The notes beneath the pieces were generated by a model, which worked only from the letters and a program-made list of their open reading frames with translations, did not search any database and was not told where the DNA came from. Shown one piece after another: positions 1 to 11,110 of a stretch of 64,000 nucleotides of DNA; within the stretch, counting starts at the first letter, position 1, and each line of letters starts with the position of its first letter. A program made the position numbers and the translations under genes. Origin of the DNA: Dioscorea cayenensis subsp. rotundata (lineage: Eukaryota > Streptophyta > Magnoliopsida > Dioscoreales > Dioscoreaceae); NCBI RefSeq assembly GCF_009730915.1, contig NC_052489.1, forward strand, positions 27,459,916 to 27,523,915, in the 5' to 3' direction.

Positions 1-49
1 TTGCATATTCACCTTTGTATAGTTCTCAGTTCTAGTTGACACATTACAG

Positions 50-220
50 GGGCACACTGAGCCTGTTAATGTTGACTTGGATGACAAGAGGTCTTACTTG
101 TTAATGATGGATTTTTCAGAGGAAGAAGTTGCCATGGCAATTAATCAGTTAAACTATGGTGATATATTGTCATTCAGTTCACATTGTATTGGTGTAATGG
201 CAATGATGATTTCAACATAA
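50..220 (+). pseudogene. Exon-like fragment, possible UBA-type motif
   Basis: An open frame of 56 codons follows a good acceptor (AG at 48-49) and ends with TAA at 218-220. It contains a segment reading MDFSEEEVAMAI, which resembles the helix of UBA domains such as those in plant DRM-type proteins. The rest is low in recognisable features. It lies next to the terminal part of a CACTA element (end at 732), so it may be a host exon captured by the transposon, or the last exon of a gene to the left of the window. The UBA reading is an inference from one short motif and is weak. Confidence 0.3.
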
Positions 221-419
221 GTATGAAGCCTTGTTTTTCAATATAATATGTTTGCAGCTTAGAGAGAAAACAAATTTGTAAATTTGACTTAATTATTAAT
301 GAGTTATAAATAAATTTTTTATAATTTTTAAATATTAATTGAATGAGTTCAATGCACAGGATTCAAATGAGTTCAATGCACAGGATTCATATATATATAT
401 ATATATATATAATTGTCAA

Positions 420-732
420 AATATCAAATAAAAAATAAAAAAGAATTTAAAAAAATCAAACCCACGGCGGTTTACGCATGAACTGCCGCCACTTTCTCCG
501 AGTTCCTCTGTTTGATCTCTTTATAATTTAACGGCCGTTATATAACCGCCAAGAATTCTCGTACGCATTTCGCGGCCGTTGTACCGGCCGTTCTATAAAA
601 CCGCCGTGAATTACTCTCCCGACGTTCATATACACGGCGGTGTTGCAACTGCCATTGGTTTCATTTAGCGGCGATTATAACCGCCGCTAAATGATTTTAA
701 AACCGCCCCAAAAAACATGATTTCTTGTAGTG
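420..732. mobile_element. Right end of a CACTA (En/Spm) DNA transposon
   Basis: Bases 719-732 end in the motif that reads CACTACAAGAAATC on the minus strand, the classic CACTA terminal inverted repeat. Inside it (about 460-715) lie many short GC-rich blocks in both orientations built on CCGCC/GGCGG, the usual subterminal repeat structure of this superfamily. The flanking 3-bp target candidate is ATA (733-735). The left end is not in the window, so the element either begins before base 1 or is a broken remnant. Confidence 0.7.
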
Positions 733-994
733 ATATGTTCCTGGTTCAATTTTGAAATTCAACTGTTTGTACTTAAATTTTAATAATTTCTGGAAATTGT
801 TTTCCAAAAAGACAGGATCTTATTTAAAACTTGGAATGAATTACAAACAAATAATAAAAGGCTTTTATTTAATTGTACCACAACAATCCGAACAAACAAA
901 CATATTCAGCAAATACAGAAATCACAAATACATATCTATAACAAACACAACAATAAATGAATCCCATTGAAGAATGACAGCATTAGTTCACTAG

Positions 995-1764
995 TTAGAA
1001 TTTAGACTGAAGATAATCAATGATCTTCTTGTCCAATTGGAAGGCCTTAGCAAGAATACCATCATTAATGGGTGGATTAGAACCAAAAACAGCATTAGGG
1101 ACAAGCACCACACCAGGATCTTGACTCCCTAAGCCTGAAATGGCCACTGCTTTCTTGGCACCATAATTGAATTGGAAGTGAACAAGGCCTTTGGGGAAGA
1201 CAAACACATCTCCTTTCTTCACAATCTTCGTGAACAGCTTGAAATCGGGAGCGGAGGTGACAAAGCCGACATAAAGCTCGCCTTCAAGCACCGTCATGAT
1301 CTCAGTGCCACGGGGATGATAATGAGGGACAATGAGACCATAAGGAGCGAAATCAAGTCTTGCCAGTGATACTCCAAGAGTGTTTAACCCAGTAAGTTGT
1401 TCTACAAACACTGGTGTCACTGCTGACCCTTGAGGGTTTGATGTGTTCCCTGGTTTGTCGAGGCTATGTGCGGTGAAATCATCAGCTGTAACGAGCTTTG
1501 GACTCTTGCAAACAAAGCCATTGACAAACACTGCAGCAAGGAGAACAATTCATGAATTCAAGATTAGATATACACAACGTAAAAAAGATACATCGAGAGT
1601 TACATGCATGCATGCATGCACATGCATTGATAGTGATAAAATTAGTACGTACTATTAGAGTTGAGGTCTGCCACACAAAAGTCTTGGAGAGGACTAGGGT
1701 CTGAAGCAAGTGAATAAGAGAAAGAGAGAGCTAAGAGAGCAAGAAGAAGGACAAGGGAAGCCAT
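995..1764 (-). CDS. Germin-like protein (cupin), copy 1
   Basis: Two exons, 1653-1764 and 995-1530, joined in phase 1, give 215 residues, the usual size for a germin-like protein. Residues 1-20 are a signal peptide, so the product is secreted to the apoplast. Conserved cysteines lie in DFCVAD and NGFVCK. The cupin box 1 (VPHYHPRGTEI) supplies H107, H109 and E114, and box 2 (GDVFVFPKGLVHFQ) supplies H155, together the four manganese ligands. Known members act as superoxide dismutases, oxalate oxidases or without proven enzyme activity, so the exact reaction is not predictable. It is divergent to a paralogue at 3601-4354. The intron carries a CATGCATG run. The start is the first ATG giving a signal peptide. 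Confidence 0.92.
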
Positions 1765-1818
1765 CTTAATTAATTATCAATGGAGCTTGTGTGGTATCAA
1801 GTTCATGAGAAGAAGGGC

Positions 1819-1826
1819 TATTTAAA
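1819..1826 (-). promoter_or_regulatory. Putative TATA box of germin-like copy 1
   Basis: The minus strand reads TTTAAATA about 55 bases before the start codon at 1764, a normal place for a TATA element with a short leader. Confidence 0.45.
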
Positions 1827-3543
1827 GGAAGTATGATATATGAGATGATGAAATGGTCTACAAGGTTTGGTATTTTACTTATTTGCATTCATTGATCTCT
1901 TCTTTCGATCATCTTCAAATGTTAATTTATTATATGTTATTATATTGTGCTGAAATTAAGATGAAAGAAAGAAGGTAACACAAAAGACTAATTCCATGCT
2001 AATTAACCAGAAGGTTAGGTATATATATTATGTTAGTCAAAGTTCATTAGTTTCTCTGTTTTATCAATATTTTTTGTGTGTGGTTGGTTAGCTAACTAAT
2101 TGGTGCAGTTAATTTCCCATGATTAACGAATTATATAATCTCCTTTTCTTAAAAAAATATCATATAATCTCTGTCTTAATTAATTATTAACATGGGTTAG
2201 ACACAATTGTTTACCTTAATTTTGACCTTTCACTTCTGCATTTGTTTTGATGCTGACCAAATCTGCATCAATTAATGTTAGATTTCTAAACTTAATTTTC
2301 AGCTCTATTTAATTTGTTTCGTTGAGAGAAAACATGGAAAAAGATGCATCCAAATTTTATCATGAGCTTTTGCATTTCAAAGGATCTAACCAAAGTTACT
2401 GTGACCAAATTCTGCTCCTATCATCGAGCTTTGCTTGATTTGACCGGGTTTGAAAAAGTTGATCTCTCAACCTCTCACTTGGCATTGCTTTGGGGGCAAG
2501 TAGTGGGAATAAGAAGTACCATTTATCCCATTGCAGCACTTTTCTAATTTACAAGAAGCTCATTTCAGTATTTTTTTAATTAAAAAATTAAGTGAAATTT
2601 TATAAAAACCCACTTCTTCTCACTTTCCCCACTTTAGATTGCTTTCTTTTTCTACAAAATAAACACTAGAACAATTAGAAATGATATTAACTTTCAATTA
2701 ATTTAGGAAAATGTCATTTCTTCCCTTCGCCACTTCAGACTACTTTTCTCTAAGTGATCGTCACATGACGAAAAAAAATACCCTCCTTCTCATGTCAATT
2801 ATGATAGTTTGATATCTTTAATGTCATTAGATTTCAGTGATTTAATTCCTTAATAATTTCTAATTAATGGATCTGAAAACTTTTTAAACCTCATTACATA
2901 TGTTGCAGCTAATTAAGTTCATCTCATTACTTTAATCATCTTTAGAGTATGCAGCCAACGAGATTAATTTATTTGGTAATGATTTTCTTTTTTAATTAAT
3001 CTGAGAAAAAAAAAAACAATGTCACTGCCATGAATCACAATAAATAAATGAAGAGTAGAGCCTTGGAAAAAAATATATAATAATTAAATGATATAAATAA
3101 ATCATTCGCTTCCTTCATAAGAATGGCTGTCTCAGCCGCATTCTTTAATCCCTAATCTATATATATATTACCTAATACGAATGGCTGTGTCAACCTCATT
3201 CTTTAATCCCTTTTCTTCTGGTTATCAGCCATACATGCAACTCATGATAATGAACTTGCATGTAAGCCTGCTGCCGGAAGCACTTGGAATTTGTTTTCTT
3301 CTCTAGAGTATTTGTTTATTATAAGTTAATACCAAAAGATAAAAAAAAATCATATATATTCAAGACTTGATCCATTCTCATATGATGAAATGATCAAAAT
3401 TAAACTATGAGTACTCCATCAAGCTTTTTCATCATCATCTTCTTATGGAAGAAAATTAACAATTAATATAATTAACAAATGTACAATAAAGTTACTTGAC
3501 TAATTCTCTTCTTAAGCATTGTCTTTTTGATATGTATATACTC
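1827..3543. other. Intergenic region between divergent germin-like genes
   Basis: AT-rich DNA of about 1.7 kb serving both promoters. I found no gene in it. It holds a duplicated block at 3121-3212, and an open frame at 2344-2547 that shows no recognisable protein features. Confidence 0.6.
3121..3212. repeat. Duplicated 34-base block upstream of germin-like copy 2
   Basis: A block starting GAATGGCTGT at 3121 and again at 3179 (period 58) ends in CATTCTTTAATCCC both times, with only a few mismatches. It sits about 400 bases upstream of the copy 2 start codon. Confidence 0.7.
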
Positions 3544-3551
3544 TATATAAA
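3544..3551 (+). promoter_or_regulatory. TATA box of germin-like copy 2
   Basis: TATATAAA lies 50 bases before the ATG at 3601, a canonical position. Confidence 0.6.
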
Positions 3552-3600
3552 CAAACAACATATCATTTGCAAGAGTGCAAAACAAAGAAGCTTAATTAAC

Positions 3601-4354
3601 ATGGCTGCTCATTATTTCCTCCTTCTAACTCTTCTTTCAATGGCTAACTCTATTGTCATGGCTTATGATTCAAGTCCTCTCCAAGACTTCTGCGTTGCAA
3701 ACAATAACTCTCAATGTAATTATATTTTCTAATCATTAATTGCTTGTTCATTATCAGATAATTATACTTGTAATTTAATTTCCATAATTGTAATATTAAT
3801 TCTGACTTATTCATGCAGTGATCATCAATGGGCTAATGTGCAAGAACCCGAAGCTCATCGAAGCCGATGATTTCTCATTCTCTGGCCTTGACATTGCCGG
3901 AAACACTAAGAACAGACTTGGCTCAAAGGTGACCTTACTGAATGCTGATCAGATAGCAGGTCTGAACACTCTAGGTGTATCAATGGCAAGAGTGGACTTA
4001 GAAGTTTATGGACTTAACCCGCCTCATACTCATCCAAGAGCTAGTGAGATCTTTACTTTGTTGGAAGGGAAAGTATATGTTGGTTTTATAACATCAATCC
4101 CTGAGAACAAGCTCTTCTCTAAAGTCCTAAACAAAGGTGACTCCTTTGTGTTCCCTAAAGGACTTATTCACTTTGAGTTGAATATTGGGAAAACAAAGGC
4201 AGTTGGGATTGCAGCTCTTGGAAGTCAGAATCCAGGGTTTAATTCTGTTGCTGATGCTGTCTTTGGGTCTAATCCTAAGATCTTTGATGATGTTCTTGCT
4301 AAGGCTTTTCAGTTGGACAAGAAGATTGTGGGCTGGCTTCAGTCCCAGTTCTAG
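3601..4354 (+). CDS. Germin-like protein (cupin), copy 2
   Basis: Two exons, 3601-3715 and 3819-4354, joined in phase 1, encode 216 residues. The N-terminus (MAAHYFLLLTLLSMANS..) is a signal peptide. Cupin box 1 is PPHTHPRASEI with ligands H108, H110 and E115; box 2 is GDSFVFPKGLIHFE with H156, so the Mn site looks complete. Intron position and phase equal those of copy 1, and the two proteins share the C-terminal LQSKF/LQSQF, which shows they arose by duplication and then sit head to head. The expected role is an extracellular, cell-wall-associated metalloprotein (superoxide dismutase or oxalate oxidase type); the substrate is not determinable. Just after the stop lies a GCATGCATGCATGC run in the 3' region. 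Confidence 0.93.
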
Positions 4355-4852
4355 TTTCAAGCATGCATGCATGCTTGCATGGAGATTAAATAAATTAATA
4401 ACTGATCAATTAGCAGTGGACGCATGGTCGGATATACGTACATCAGTATAGATACCCCCATTTAAATTTAAGCTTCGTTTTTAACTTCTTTTTTTTTATT
4501 AGTGGTATTTGGATTTGAATTTGAATTCAAGTTTTTAAATAAGACTGTCTAAATTTTCTTTACATATGTATGTATGTGTGTGTATATATACATATCTTCA
4601 TTGTAACCATAACAAATTCATAAATGGGAAAAAAAGGCTTTGAAATGAAGGTTTGAACTTCGACTATGATGAAAAATATGGTTTTAACTAAAATAGTAAT
4701 TAAATAATCAGTGCAATACAAGTTGTCACTTGTCACACCACCATCATCACCCTTAAGCTTAAAGAAATGAATGAAATGTAAATTGATCAAACTATTTTCT
4801 GTCTTTTTGCCAATTGTGATGACATAAACTTGAATCAACTTTGCAAAGTATT

Positions 4853-5165
4853 GTCATGATCCAAACCCGATCCAGTGGATTTGGAGCCCCAACAAACATC
4901 CCGCACACTCATAGGGTGGAAATTCAGTGGGCATGCAAGGCCTCAACAATCTGTCTCAGAATAAAATATACTAGGGAATAGTTTAACAAAATCACAGAGT
5001 CTAACAAGTTACAGCTTACAAGTCGTTAAATGATCACACAACTACAACATTAGCAAAACAAAGACATAATCTAATATATACTAGACCGAGACCACTGCTA
5101 GGCTTATCCCCTGAAAAACCTAACTTATGATTTGAAAGAGATAATTAACAACTTCATGAGTTTAA
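4853..5165 (+). mobile_element. Possible LTR fragment of a retrotransposon
   Basis: The stretch begins TGTCATGATCCAAACCCGAT, similar in style to plant Ty3-type LTRs that start TGTCACGACCC. I could not find a partner LTR, primer site or target duplication, so this rests on resemblance of the first bases only. Confidence 0.25.
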
Positions 5166-5312
5166 AAGTCAAATAAGCAATCAACTAAAAAGATTTGGAG
5201 TATACTTATATCATTGTATTGTATTGTTGGTTCCTATATGTAGACCTAAGGTCATACATGTTGGTGTGCTCAATGAATGAGGATCTTATCCACTTACTTC
5301 TTCTATCAACAT

Positions 5313-5435
5313 GTACCAATGATAATCAAAACTTGAGTACGAGCTCTTCAAAAAAAAAAATATATAATGAGATTAATATACATATACCAATAAGAATCAA
5401 AACTTGAGTACGAGCGCTTCAAAAAAATATAATGA
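5313..5435. repeat. Local direct duplication
   Basis: A unit with AATCAAAACTTGAGTACGAG followed by CTTCAAAAA and ATATAATGA occurs at 5313-5370 and again at 5384-5435. Confidence 0.8.
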
Positions 5436-6675
5436 ACGACAATATATATAATGTATATCAGAGTGCATTGCTCATTAACATTAATGTAAGTTTCAAACTA
5501 TGATGATTTACTAGAATCCTAGATTTAGAACTAACATATATAAAAAGATTTCAATCGTATAATTAAGTCTCTCGACTTACTATCACCATTTATTTTCCCT
5601 AAGTGACACTCGAGTTAGAATATATTATTGAATCTCATTTATTTTTATTTTACCTCAGTGGTCTAAGTTAGAATATCAAAAGCGGTTATTGTTTCACCTG
5701 CGATCTGGCGTAAAACTATAGTCTCAATTTCAGGAGATTATGTCGACATGGTCAATATTGAGTCCCATCAACCGTGTTAGTGTATAGTTAGTTCAAGGAC
5801 TAGAATTGCTATAAACAAAACAATTTGGTGCCACTGTTAAAAAATGTCGATATGTTCAAAACTAGATGTCAATAGTCACAAACATGATAAGGTAAGGTTT
5901 TCCTTTCTAAACAGAGTAATATAACAAAATCTATAGCATAAAAAATTTCTAAGTTCTCATTTAAGTAAAGATAATGTAATATGAACATATAAACCCAAGA
6001 GTTATGCATGTGTCCACTTTTCAAGGAACTAAATCAATTGTTTTCAAGGTACATATGGAAATGAATAATCAAATAAATAATAAAACAATTAGCTGAAATT
6101 TTACAATAAAATATAATAAAGAGAAAATTAACCAAATAGTTACTTGTCGATTACTTACTTGGCAGTAGCTCCCATCTCTAACTCACCCCCAAAAGCCAAA
6201 TTAACCATTCTTTAAATACCCTAAAAAAAGGCATAACACAATTCTAATTGCTTAAACCACTATATTAACACAATTAAAAACATGAACCAAAACCATGCCA
6301 AAACAAAAGGATTCACTTTCTACTCCATCTAGCAAAAGATATCTAATTATTTTCAAATGATAGAAGAACCCAAAAAAAAAAATTTAAAATACTAGCTAAA
6401 GCTATATAGATCAAAGAGGAACCAATACAACAAAGATCAACTCATGCAAGGCTTCAAGCATAACTCCAAACACCATATTACAACTAAGTATCAAGACAAG
6501 GATTTTTTTGAGGCATTCAAGCAACAACACTAAATTGGAAATCCAACCTATATTCATTAAGAAAGTCACTAACAACAAGCATGAACTTAGAGATAACATT
6601 CTCTAGCAATAACTTATTCAAGACAGGGTAACTAATAATTACAAGGTAAAAACATATTGTCATTGAGAGTGAGAA

Positions 6676-6714
<39 letters not shown>

Positions 6715-8111
6715 AATATATAGGTAGATGTATCTAAGGTTTAAAAAATTTAAGGACAATTGGACTTGGCACGCGATAATGAGGGAATTTTACAACATCT
6801 ATGAGGCTTGCAATCAAGACCAAACAATTGCACTTATACCAAGCAATAACTCATGCAACTCAAGCAAAGGGGATAATAAAGCAACATAAAAGAATTGGCA
6901 TGGATAACAATAAGTTTCAAGGCATAGCTAGCAACCAAAGTTCAAAGGAGCATTTCAACAAACACCTCATGCGCATGATCAAAATTAAGGTCAAGTAGCT
7001 ACACCATTTGAGAACCAACTCATGCTAAAAATAATACATGACATTCCACAATTACAAACAAATAGAAAGAATTCTAACAAGGCTGCACATCCGCAACAAT
7101 CACTTTCTTGGCATTCTAGTCTACAGGAATTATAAAAAAATTCAAGATAGGAGGCTTGCTTGTTTAACCACGGCCACAACAAAGAATCACCTAGCTTGAA
7201 GCCTTTTCTAGCACCCCAATTCATAAAGAATGAGAGATTTTGGTCTTCCTCCTACTCACCAACAAAGGTAACATGAGGGGACCTTAAGCTCTCCAACTCC
7301 CTGACTCCGGCATGACACGGCAAGGTTGGCATGGCTGGTGATATGGTCATTGGAGAAGGGAGCTCAGGCTAGAGCACAATGGGTGAAGCTAGAGCTGGGT
7401 GGTGCTTCATGGGATGGTAAATTGGTAAGGAAAGAAGAAAAATGTTTGATTGAAATGTTGACTTAGGAGGGTGGCCACATGTATAAAAAATAAAAATAAA
7501 AATAAAAATAAAATAGGGAAAAAATAATAAAAGAAGAAATTAATCAATGCAAAAAAAAAAACAAAAGGAAGAATGATTTTAAAGTGAGTAGTCATCGTAA
7601 CCAAAAAGCTCTAACCCTATTAATATTGGTCCCACAACTCAGGATGTAGTGTATCACTTCCAAATATCTCGAGTTCTAGTCTTGATGTATTTAATAGAAA
7701 TAGGTCCTAATGTGAGTATGGACTTGTAATCGGAAACCTCATCATTAGTAAGTGAGAGTATATAAAGTTGAATGACTAATTTTTTTCCATACGCATACCC
7801 TTAAATAATTGTATTTGTCACAGTTATATATATAAAATTATAACACTTACAAAATATTCATAATATTTAAACTGCAGTTATAAATATGTGTTTTATAGTG
7901 TAACAACTTCTTCAATTTGGAAAACGCTCAATGTCAACACAACAAAGCAATGCATACATAATACCAGCTGCCATCTTCAATTAACTATATTTTAATTTTA
8001 CGGCCCACTACCGCTAGTGCTGCACCTCTTCCTGTTTACTAGTTTTTAATTGGTTGTGTTTTGCTTGGTATTGTCAAAATGTACAAAGATTGTGTCCCCT
8101 ATGCATGCTTG

Positions 8112-8150
<39 letters not shown>
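8112..8150. repeat. (TTA)n microsatellite
   Basis: About 13 copies of TTA in an uninterrupted run. Confidence 0.95.
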
Positions 8151-8151
<1 letters not shown>

Positions 8152-8399
8152 GCTTAATTTTAATTTTATCACTCAAAATCACTATTTCTCAAGAGTTTGT
8201 CTTTGTTGGACATTTGGTCTGATTACAATTGAAAACATAAATAAAATTGATATACATGCATATGTATTGACGGTGGTACACTTTAACATAATCTTTTGGA
8301 CTTTCTTTGAAAATGCGCTAGTACACATTAACATACTTTGACTGCGAGTGAGCATACCGGACTGATTGAATTATTTTTTTTGTTGCTCCTCTAACCCTA

Positions 8400-8400
<1 letters not shown>

Positions 8401-8462
<62 letters not shown>
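8401..8462. repeat. (TTA)n microsatellite
   Basis: About 20 uninterrupted copies of TTA, likely polymorphic in length. Confidence 0.95.
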
Positions 8463-9198
8463 TTGCATATATATCAATATTGATTTTTTTATATTATGAT
8501 TATTTTATCCCCTAAAGCCTCATTTGGTGACATTTATCCCTCCTTTATCGCTTGGGATTTTTCAATTTTTTTATTTGATTTTTTATATTTTTAAAGAGAT
8601 AGTTTTTTTTTTCATTTGGTTCAACATTTTAATATATAATATATAATATAATATAATATATATAAATAATACTTACTATAATAACATTTTAATTTGTTTT
8701 TATTTTTTTAATCTTGTTTTTATTGCTAAAACAATAAAAACAAAATAAATAAAATGTTTTTATTTAAATTTTCTTTTTATTGTTTTCCATACATACATAC
8801 ACACCTCTCCCTACATATATGTGTGATTTTTTTATTATTTAAATATTATATCATTAGTATAAGTTAAGGTGGCTACAAAATCAACTAGTCAACCAATCAA
8901 ATGAATGACGGTGATTCTCTAATGACTAGTAGCGCTTTAACATGATTTTTATTTTTATTCCATAAAACCCATAGCTTACAGGCGGGCTTTAATTATACTA
9001 ATACTATTTTATTTTAAATAAATAAAATGTGACCTTTACAAAGAAAAATATTTCTAACCGCCGCACATAAGAAGGATAATAACTCTTTCCTTTATGGGAT
9101 TAGCTCCCTCTCCCTACATTGATTTGGGTGAGCAACTTCACTACCTTATCACTCTACCTTATAATTAACAACAAAACAACCTATGATCATCTATGTTT

Positions 9199-9489
9199 CT
9201 ATCTATTTGTTGATGATGGTGAAGAGCTGAACAACTGCCTGAAACAATGAGGATCACAAGGGATCCGTAACACTCCTTGTTGATGGTAACCAAACTCCTG
9301 AGCAGCCATCTGAAGCAATACTACCATTCTTGGATCTTTCAATTCCTCTACTTTCACCAAGATCCTTTCAGTATTGCACCCATCTCCTACAGCTCCGACG
9401 ATCACCGGGACATACCCCTTCGGTGCTCGGACATCTCCTCTGCTCATCTTCATCATATCCTGATTATCCTTCTTCTTCCTCCAAGGCAT
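9199..9489 (-). CDS. SAUR-family auxin-responsive protein
   Basis: A single-exon gene of 96 residues, the usual form of SAUR genes. The conserved SAUR core is present: RAPKGYVPVIVG near residue 20, then ERILVKVEEL, then a helix (DPRMVVLLQMAAQEFGYHQ), then GVLRIPCDPHCFRQLF. SAUR proteins are small, rapidly auxin-induced regulators; many inhibit PP2C.D phosphatases and thereby activate plasma-membrane H+-ATPases in cell expansion. The frame is open further upstream to 9615, but residues before the ATG at 9489 are unlike SAURs and cross the likely TATA box, so the start at 9489 is preferred. It stands alone, not in a SAUR cluster as is common. The exact clade is not assigned. Confidence 0.85.
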   Translation of the reverse strand: MPWRKKKDNQDMMKMSRGDVRAPKGYVPVIVGAVGDGCNTERILVKVEELKDPRMVVLLQMAAQEFGYHQQGVLRIPCDPHCFRQLFSSSPSSTNR

Positions 9490-9591
9490 ATATATATATG
9501 TACAACTTCTTGCACCAGAGGATATTATTATAAATTCAAGTGGTTGCTTAATTACTTGTGTCTTTTGAAACATTGCATGACTCATGCTATG

Positions 9592-9600
9592 CTTTATATA
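9592..9600 (-). promoter_or_regulatory. Putative TATA box of the SAUR gene
   Basis: The minus strand reads TATATAAAG about 105 bases upstream of the ATG at 9489. Confidence 0.45.
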
Positions 9601-9761
9601 ATTATATATGAACATGAAAGGAGGGAAAGAGGAAAGAGGAATGAGGTGACGTTTAATGCATGAATGAAGAATGGTCTATATGTGCTTGCTAGCTTTCAAC
9701 CTTCGTGTGAATTACTATATATTTGACCGTATGTTTAGTCCTTGCTCCTGGTCTACCAACT

Positions 9762-9793
<32 letters not shown>

Positions 9794-10085
9794 CACGTGA
9801 AGTCTTTTTTAAGTTTTTTTAGAAAGGTCAAGGTTGGTCAAACTGAGGTGATTGGTCAGAGACTGTATTTTGTTTTGCATCAAAAGATGCAAGGAGTGCT
9901 ACTATGTTGATGTATGACGAATTTGAGAGCAAGGAAGCCACCAATTTTCATGGTCTTTGATAAGAATGAGAAAACTGTGATAATAATGTAATGCTTAATA
10001 TTAGTTATTTGTGGTGCAAGCAATTAATCTTGTTTCCAAGCATGTTTCCTTGGAAACTTACCATGACTTGCCATCTTTTCCGAAG
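9601..10085. other. Intergenic, no gene seen
   Basis: AT-rich upstream flank of the SAUR gene, with a (TA)n run at about 9762-9788. Nothing else is recognisable. Confidence 0.5.
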
Positions 10086-10088
10086 TTA

Positions 10089-10421
10089 GGCCTTGTTTGG
10101 GTTGGCTTATCAAAAAAGTACTTTTTTTAAGTTTAGTAGAAGTGCTTCTGGAAAAAGTGTTTTTCTAGAGTAAGTTAAGCACTTTTTTATATTTTGTGTT
10201 TGTATTAGCTTTTCTGTAAAAGCAAAGATGTAAAAATAAACTAAAAAACAACTTTTTTTCAAAAGCTGCTCATGGCTAGCTTATGAAAAAAGCTATTTTC
10301 AGCTTTTTACAACTTCTGTTTTTTCAGAAAAACCAATACAAACAACCTTTTTTGAACCAAAAAGTGCTTAACTTATAAAAAAGCACTTCTGAGTTTTCCA
10401 AAAACTGATCCAAACAAGCCC
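10089..10421. mobile_element. Tourist-like (PIF/Harbinger) MITE, 333 bp
   Basis: The left end GGCCTTGTTTGG and the right end, read on the other strand as GGGCTTGTTTGG, form terminal inverted repeats with 11 of 12 matches. The element is flanked by TTA at 10086-10088 and 10422-10424, the target duplication of PIF/Harbinger elements. The interior contains further self-complementary AAGTGCTT/AAGCACTT blocks and no coding capacity. Confidence 0.8.
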
Positions 10422-10519
10422 TTAATGTGATAACAACGCAGAGCGGCTTATTTATTTATTTAAAATTTGTATGATTATTGATTATTCGTGTGTTAGAAAG
10501 CTTATGTCAAAGTAGTAGA

Positions 10520-10704
10520 CCGAACCAATGGCCTTTTGGTCAATTGGTGTCGAGTTCATTGCGTATGGCGTTCATTTCGGAGAGGACCCAGGATTAAACC
10601 TCATGTCCTACGCAAGGTGAGGGCACATGAGTCGGGGTTGAGCCTTATTCCCCACACGTGCACGTCCCTAGGGTTCTGATGCTTGTCGCCTTTTTCAGAA
10701 AAAA
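10520..10704 (+). mobile_element. SINE (tRNA-derived type) with 11-bp target duplication
   Basis: A unit of about 185 bp is flanked by AAAGTAGTAGA at 10509-10519 and 10705-10715. It ends in a short A-rich tail (AGAAAAAAA). Near its 5' part lie sequences that could be degenerate Pol III boxes (TTGGTCAATTGGTGTCGAG and CAGGATTAAACCTC). The size, tail and exact duplication are typical of SINEs. It has no coding capacity. Confidence 0.7.
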
Positions 10705-10715
10705 AAAGTAGTAGA

Positions 10716-11110
10716 TCGGCCCTGCCCGGTATAGCACCGCCTCACCATGGGCCAGACATTGTGTATGCTCGGGCCGGTACGACCCGCTTACTACTAATGT
10801 TAGCCCAACAGATGGCCCCGCTTGGTAATATTTTATTAATATTTTTTTTTTTTTAAACCCATAAATATTAAAAAATATCCAAAATTTGCTAAAAAATTAT
10901 TTTTAAAAAGGAAATTTTAAAAACATTAAAGTGAAGACCTCATCCGAAAACACCAAAAAAATATACCATAAAATAAAAAATAAAATAAAATAATCTCATA
11001 GGTGTGTCGGGCCGTATGGGCCCAACATGGGCCATGCGCCCGCAGATAGCAAACCCCCGGCCCAGTATGGTCTAAAGGTCTATATTGTACTGTAGCACTA
11101 TGCCCAGGCC
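10716..11110. repeat. GC-rich repeat with GGGCC motifs, unclassified
   Basis: Two GC-rich blocks (10716-10820 and 11004-11110), rich in GGGCC/GGCCC words in both orientations, frame an AT-rich core. This suggests the two ends of a non-autonomous DNA element, but I found no clear terminal repeats or target duplication. The SINE inserted at its left edge. Confidence 0.35.

Larger units (their letters stand above)
4355..9198. other. Gene-free, repeat-derived intergenic region
   Basis: No convincing gene is visible in this 4.8 kb. It holds an LTR-like start near 4853, a local duplication at 5313-5435, AT microsatellites (6680-6707) and two long trinucleotide arrays (8112-8150 and 8401-8462). Open frames here are short and low in complexity. 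Confidence 0.6.

Noticed and set aside
995-1531. A single-exon germin frame starting at GTG
   Set aside because: The GTG spans a splice acceptor; the true start is the ATG at 1764 with a signal peptide.
8112-8462. Regularly spaced arrays as a CRISPR-like feature
   Set aside because: They are uninterrupted trinucleotide microsatellites without spacers, in plant DNA.
9490-9615. N-terminal extension of the SAUR frame to 9615
   Set aside because: The extra 42 residues lack SAUR features and overlap the likely TATA box and leader.
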